DNA of 64,000 nt from Algimonas arctica (GTDB taxonomy: Bacteria > Pseudomonadota > Alphaproteobacteria > Caulobacterales > Maricaulaceae), in assembly GCF_014652695.1 (NCBI RefSeq), contig NZ_BMZH01000003.1, positions 278,183 through 342,182 on the forward strand, written 5' to 3'. Below are positions 62,220 through 64,000 of the stretch, one piece after another (position 1 is the stretch's first letter; every line of letters starts with the position of its first letter). The translations under genes and the position numbers were made by a program. Below the pieces are notes generated by a model. It made no database searches and was not told where the DNA came from. It saw nothing but the letters and a program-made list of their open reading frames with translations.

Positions 62220-63299
62220 ATGTTGGCTGCCTCACCAATCGAGATATGGACGCAAGACTTAATGGATCATAATATAAAATCAAAACCCATCGTTTCTGGC
62301 GTAATGAAGCCAGAACGTATTGAGGAAATCGAGCAGGTTACGGATAGGATTTTCGGTGCCCGTCCGACGCGCGTGGCGATCCCTGGCGGCAAAAGCCGAC
62401 CTGTTTATATCATAGAAATCGAGGGTCGCCCCTATGTTGTGGCAAAACGGGGCAATAAGTATGATGCCAAGGTTGAAGCGGCTGTCCTAAAAGGCCTGAC
62501 CGCCTCTGAGCTTGTGCCAGGATTTATCGGCAAACATGGGCGTTGGATCGCGCAAGAATTTATTCCGGGTAAACGTCTTCCCGTCCTCATTGACGAGGCC
62601 AAAAATGAGGAGGATCGAAAGTCTCTCACGGAATTAGGCTTAAAGAGCCTGCTGGCCGTTCAGCATGCCGCAGATGCGGCGCGATTGCGTCGGAGTGTCC
62701 CGCGACTGGGAATTGTAAAAGGCTGGGTCGAAGGCCGTATTCAGAAAGTCGATGAAATTTCTGAAGCTCTGACAATCGATACGCCGCCCCTGAACCGCAC
62801 CGCCATCGCCCAAATTTACGATGTCAGTCAGACAGACTTCATCAAATGGGATGCAAGACCTGGTAACGCCTTGGTCGATGGGTCAAATGTGCGGTGGTTC
62901 GATTGGGAGGATTGCGGGCGCCGCAACCGGATAGATGACCTTGTTTGTTTTATGGCAGACGAATGGACAAATCTTGAAACTGATACAGAAGACGCCCTGA
63001 TTAAGGACTTCCTCCCATTGTTCAGACGAGCTCAGGGTGCGGAGTGGAGTCAGAATTATTTCTATGTCGCCGGATGTTTGCAAATTCTCTACCGGCTTAG
63101 CCTCGCGACGAATTACTTTCATAGAGACGGCAAATGGTGGGATCGAGAATATTGTCTTCACGGCGATAAGGTTGGTGTTACGTCGCAGGAAGTTGGACGG
63201 TTAACCCATCGATTAGCCCGCTGGAGCCAGCGTGTCGAAATCATGTCCCCCTTGGGGTCTTGGGCTCAACAGGTTCGGTCTGAGCTCAAAATAGAGTAA
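62220..63299 (+). CDS. APH-like phosphotransferase (second kinase)
   Basis: A 359-residue protein with the APH fold: an N-terminal lobe with RPVYIIEIEGRPYVVAKRGN (Lys as ATP-binding candidate), the hinge WIAQEFIPGKRLP, catalytic loop DFIKWDARPGNALVDG (Asp, Asn) and metal site RWFDWEDCGRRNRIDDL. The residue before the catalytic Trp-Asp is Lys where His is usual in related kinases. C-terminal helices include YFYVAGCLQILYRLSLATNYF. It starts 6 bp after the fused kinase-dioxygenase gene, so it belongs to the same operon. Alternative starts at 62262 or 62304 cannot be excluded. The substrate is unknown. Confidence 0.75.
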   Translation: MLAASPIEIWTQDLMDHNIKSKPIVSGVMKPERIEEIEQVTDRIFGARPTRVAIPGGKSRPVYIIEIEGRPYVVAKRGNKYDAKVEAAVLKGLTASELVPGFIGKHGRWIAQEFIPGKRLPVLIDEAKNEEDRKSLTELGLKSLLAVQHAADAARLRRSVPRLGIVKGWVEGRIQKVDEISEALTIDTPPLNRTAIAQIYDVSQTDFIKWDARPGNALVDGSNVRWFDWEDCGRRNRIDDLVCFMADEWTNLETDTEDALIKDFLPLFRRAQGAEWSQNYFYVAGCLQILYRLSLATNYFHRDGKWWDREYCLHGDKVGVTSQEVGRLTHRLARWSQRVEIMSPLGSWAQQVRSELKIE

Positions 63300-63574
63300 A
63301 CCGAAATTCTATAATTTCTCTAGATTTTTATAATCAGATAATTTCTCAGGCGTCAGGTCTGAGATTTTCTCGTTTTGGGACAACCATAATGGCACACTTT
63401 TAATTTTGACCTGATTTGATACTCTAAAAAATTAACGATTTCAGTGGGTTATAAAGGTTATGTTTAGATTTACCCCCATTATATTAGGGCCCCCTTAACT
63501 ACATTCTTATGTCGTTTGTCCTATTTTGACCGATTTTACTTAAATCAGTTAGTTTTGCGCTGAACAAGTCTTAA
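63300..63574. other. AT-rich gene-free region upstream of the KGSG-repeat gene
   Basis: Bases 63300-63574 hold no gene. The stretch is AT-rich (runs such as TAAAAAATTAACGATTTC and ATTATATTAGGG) and contains a weak hairpin TCTCAG...CTGAGA followed by TTTT near 63345-63365, which might end transcription of the kinase operon. Position and composition suit activator or IHF binding for the sigma-54-type promoter next to it. No specific site is assigned. Confidence 0.4.
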
Positions 63575-63591
63575 TTGGCACGTTAGCTGCT
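63575..63591 (+). promoter_or_regulatory. Sigma-54 (RpoN)-type -24/-12 promoter
   Basis: TTGGCACG-TTAG-CTGCT matches the consensus TTGGCACG-N4-TTGCT with one mismatch. The GG at 63577-63578 and GC at 63589-63590 are exactly 12 bp apart, as sigma-54 requires. Transcription would start near 63602, giving about a 45-nt leader with AGGAA 6 bp before the ATG at 63647. In related bacteria sigma-54 serves flagellar, stalk and other cell-surface genes. Confidence 0.7.
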
Positions 63592-63646
63592 TCTTTTCCC
63601 CTGCAAGTTGTGAGGGTCACCCTCGCTTAATATACAGGAACATCCC

Positions 63647-64000
63647 ATGGCTGAGAAACACGATCCCATCATAAACTGGTTCGACTGGGAGGGTATCCCA
63701 GATGATAATAATGATGACCCATATAAAGGGAATGGCTCTGGCAAAGGGTCTGGTAAAGGCTCCGGTAACGGGTCGGGTAAGGGTTCAGGCAAAGGTTCTG
63801 GTAAGGGTTCAGGCAAGGGTTCCGGTAAAGGTTCGGGCAAAGGGTCGAGTAAGGGCTCAGGCAAGGGATCCGGCAAAGGCTCCGGCAAAGGGTCTGGCAA
63901 AGGGTCTGGCAAAGGGTCTGGCAAAGGGTCTGGCAAAGGGTCTGGTAAGGGTTCAGGCAAAGGTTCAGGCAAAGGGTCTGGAAACGGCTCCGGTAACGGG
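63647..64000 (+). CDS. Lys-Gly-Ser-Gly tandem-repeat protein (3' end outside window)
   Basis: The frame starts at ATG 63647 behind AGGAA and stays open to the window end (118 codons). The N-terminus [20 protein letters not shown] is acidic with two aromatic WF/DW residues, followed by [10 protein letters not shown]. From residue 33 onward it consists of 21 K-G-S-G tetrads with few changes (Asn for Lys at 41 and 113, Ser for Gly at 68). Synonymous codons vary between units early on, but GGCAAAGGGTCT copies are nearly identical near 63890-63950, showing recent expansion. There is no signal peptide. It follows kinase and dioxygenase genes and has its own sigma-54-type promoter. Function is unknown; it may be a substrate of those enzymes. 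Confidence 0.8.
   Translation, partial: MAEKHDPIINWFDWEGIPDDNNDDPYKGNGSGKGSGKGSGNGSGKGSGKGSGKGSGKGSGKGSGKGSSKGSGKGSGKGSGKGSGKGSGKGSGKGSGKGSGKGSGKGSGKGSGNGSGNG
63743..64000 (+). repeat. 12-bp tandem repeat array encoding KGSG
   Basis: At least 21 in-frame 12-bp units of the form AAR-GGN-TCN-GGN. Five or more consecutive units near 63885-63950 are identical (AAAGGGTCTGGC), the rest differ at third positions. The array reaches the end of the window, so its length is a minimum. Confidence 0.9.

Noticed and set aside
63583..63972. Minus-strand open frame coding a Pro-Glu/Asp-Leu repeat protein
   Set aside because: It is the complement of the KGSG array. The plus strand has a promoter, ribosome site and a non-repetitive N-terminus, so the minus frame is a by-product of the repeat.
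63743..64000. CRISPR or minisatellite interpretation of the 12-bp repeats
   Set aside because: Units are contiguous, 12 bp, in frame and without spacers, and synonymous changes predominate. They are protein repeats.

Overview
The window looks like a chromosomal segment of a marine alphaproteobacterium, most likely of the Caulobacterales/Hyphomonadaceae-Maricaulaceae type. This is inferred from gene content and style: two large TonB-dependent receptors, one of the long Caulobacter-like carbohydrate class, a FadR-type GntR regulator next to a PL6 alginate lyase, an arginine succinyltransferase (AST) operon, many small lipoproteins, and a sigma-54-type promoter. Base composition is moderate to high GC with densely packed genes. 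No rRNA, CRISPR array or intact insertion sequence is visible. One tRNA gene (Leu, CAA) is present.

Layout. 1-2.5 kb: the end of a glycosyltransferase, a SnoaL-like lipoprotein, and a minus-strand operon of SPFH protein, ribbon-helix-helix protein and two DUF4177 mini-proteins. 2.5-9.9 kb: hydrolases (S9 peptidase, carboxylesterase, nitrilase), MarC, a methyltransferase and a tandem pair of related lipoproteins. 9.9-19.4 kb: lipid, terpenoid and fatty-acid metabolism (crotonase, DUF2855, alcohol dehydrogenase, AtuA, acyl-CoA dehydrogenase, SDR) with an acyltransferase-3 and an O-antigen ligase-like protein. 19.6-22.6 kb: EF-P, a small membrane protein, a SuhB homologue with altered metal-site residues, a Sel1-like lipoprotein and ribosomal protein L31. 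22.6-26.8 kb: a phospholipid cluster (metallophosphoesterase, diacylglycerol-kinase-like protein, cardiolipin synthase, divergent EEP-family phosphatase). 27.8-32.7 kb: astA-astB-M20 hydrolase-astD, every junction a 4-nt overlap. 33-43.9 kb: housekeeping (tRNA-Leu, MurI, GT39, MsrA, photolyase, LysA with an LptM-like lipoprotein, NfeD/SPFH pair, peroxiredoxin, YqgE).

43.9-52.9 kb is more accessory: a single-domain response regulator preceded by a perfect 28-bp palindrome, a decayed winged-helix regulator, a CinY/phospholipase-C-like secreted protein, a frameshifted small gene, and an AraC - TonB receptor - HSL-type hydrolase - 3-hydroxybutyrate dehydrogenase locus that could import and degrade a hydroxyacyl ester. 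53.1-59.7 kb is a compact alginate-type locus: receptor, FadR-like regulator, probable operators and a two-domain PL6 lyase. It ends against the remains of an IS6-like transposase.

The last 4 kb hold the most unusual set. It comprises an APH-like kinase fused to a PhyH-type Fe(II)/2-oxoglutarate dioxygenase, a second APH-like kinase 6 bp downstream, and then, behind a strong sigma-54-type promoter, a gene for a short acidic N-terminus followed by at least 21 Lys-Gly-Ser-Gly tetrads running off the window. I propose as inference that the enzymes modify the repeat protein, for example by lysine hydroxylation and phosphorylation of hydroxylysine or serine. The sequence shows only the domains and the adjacency.
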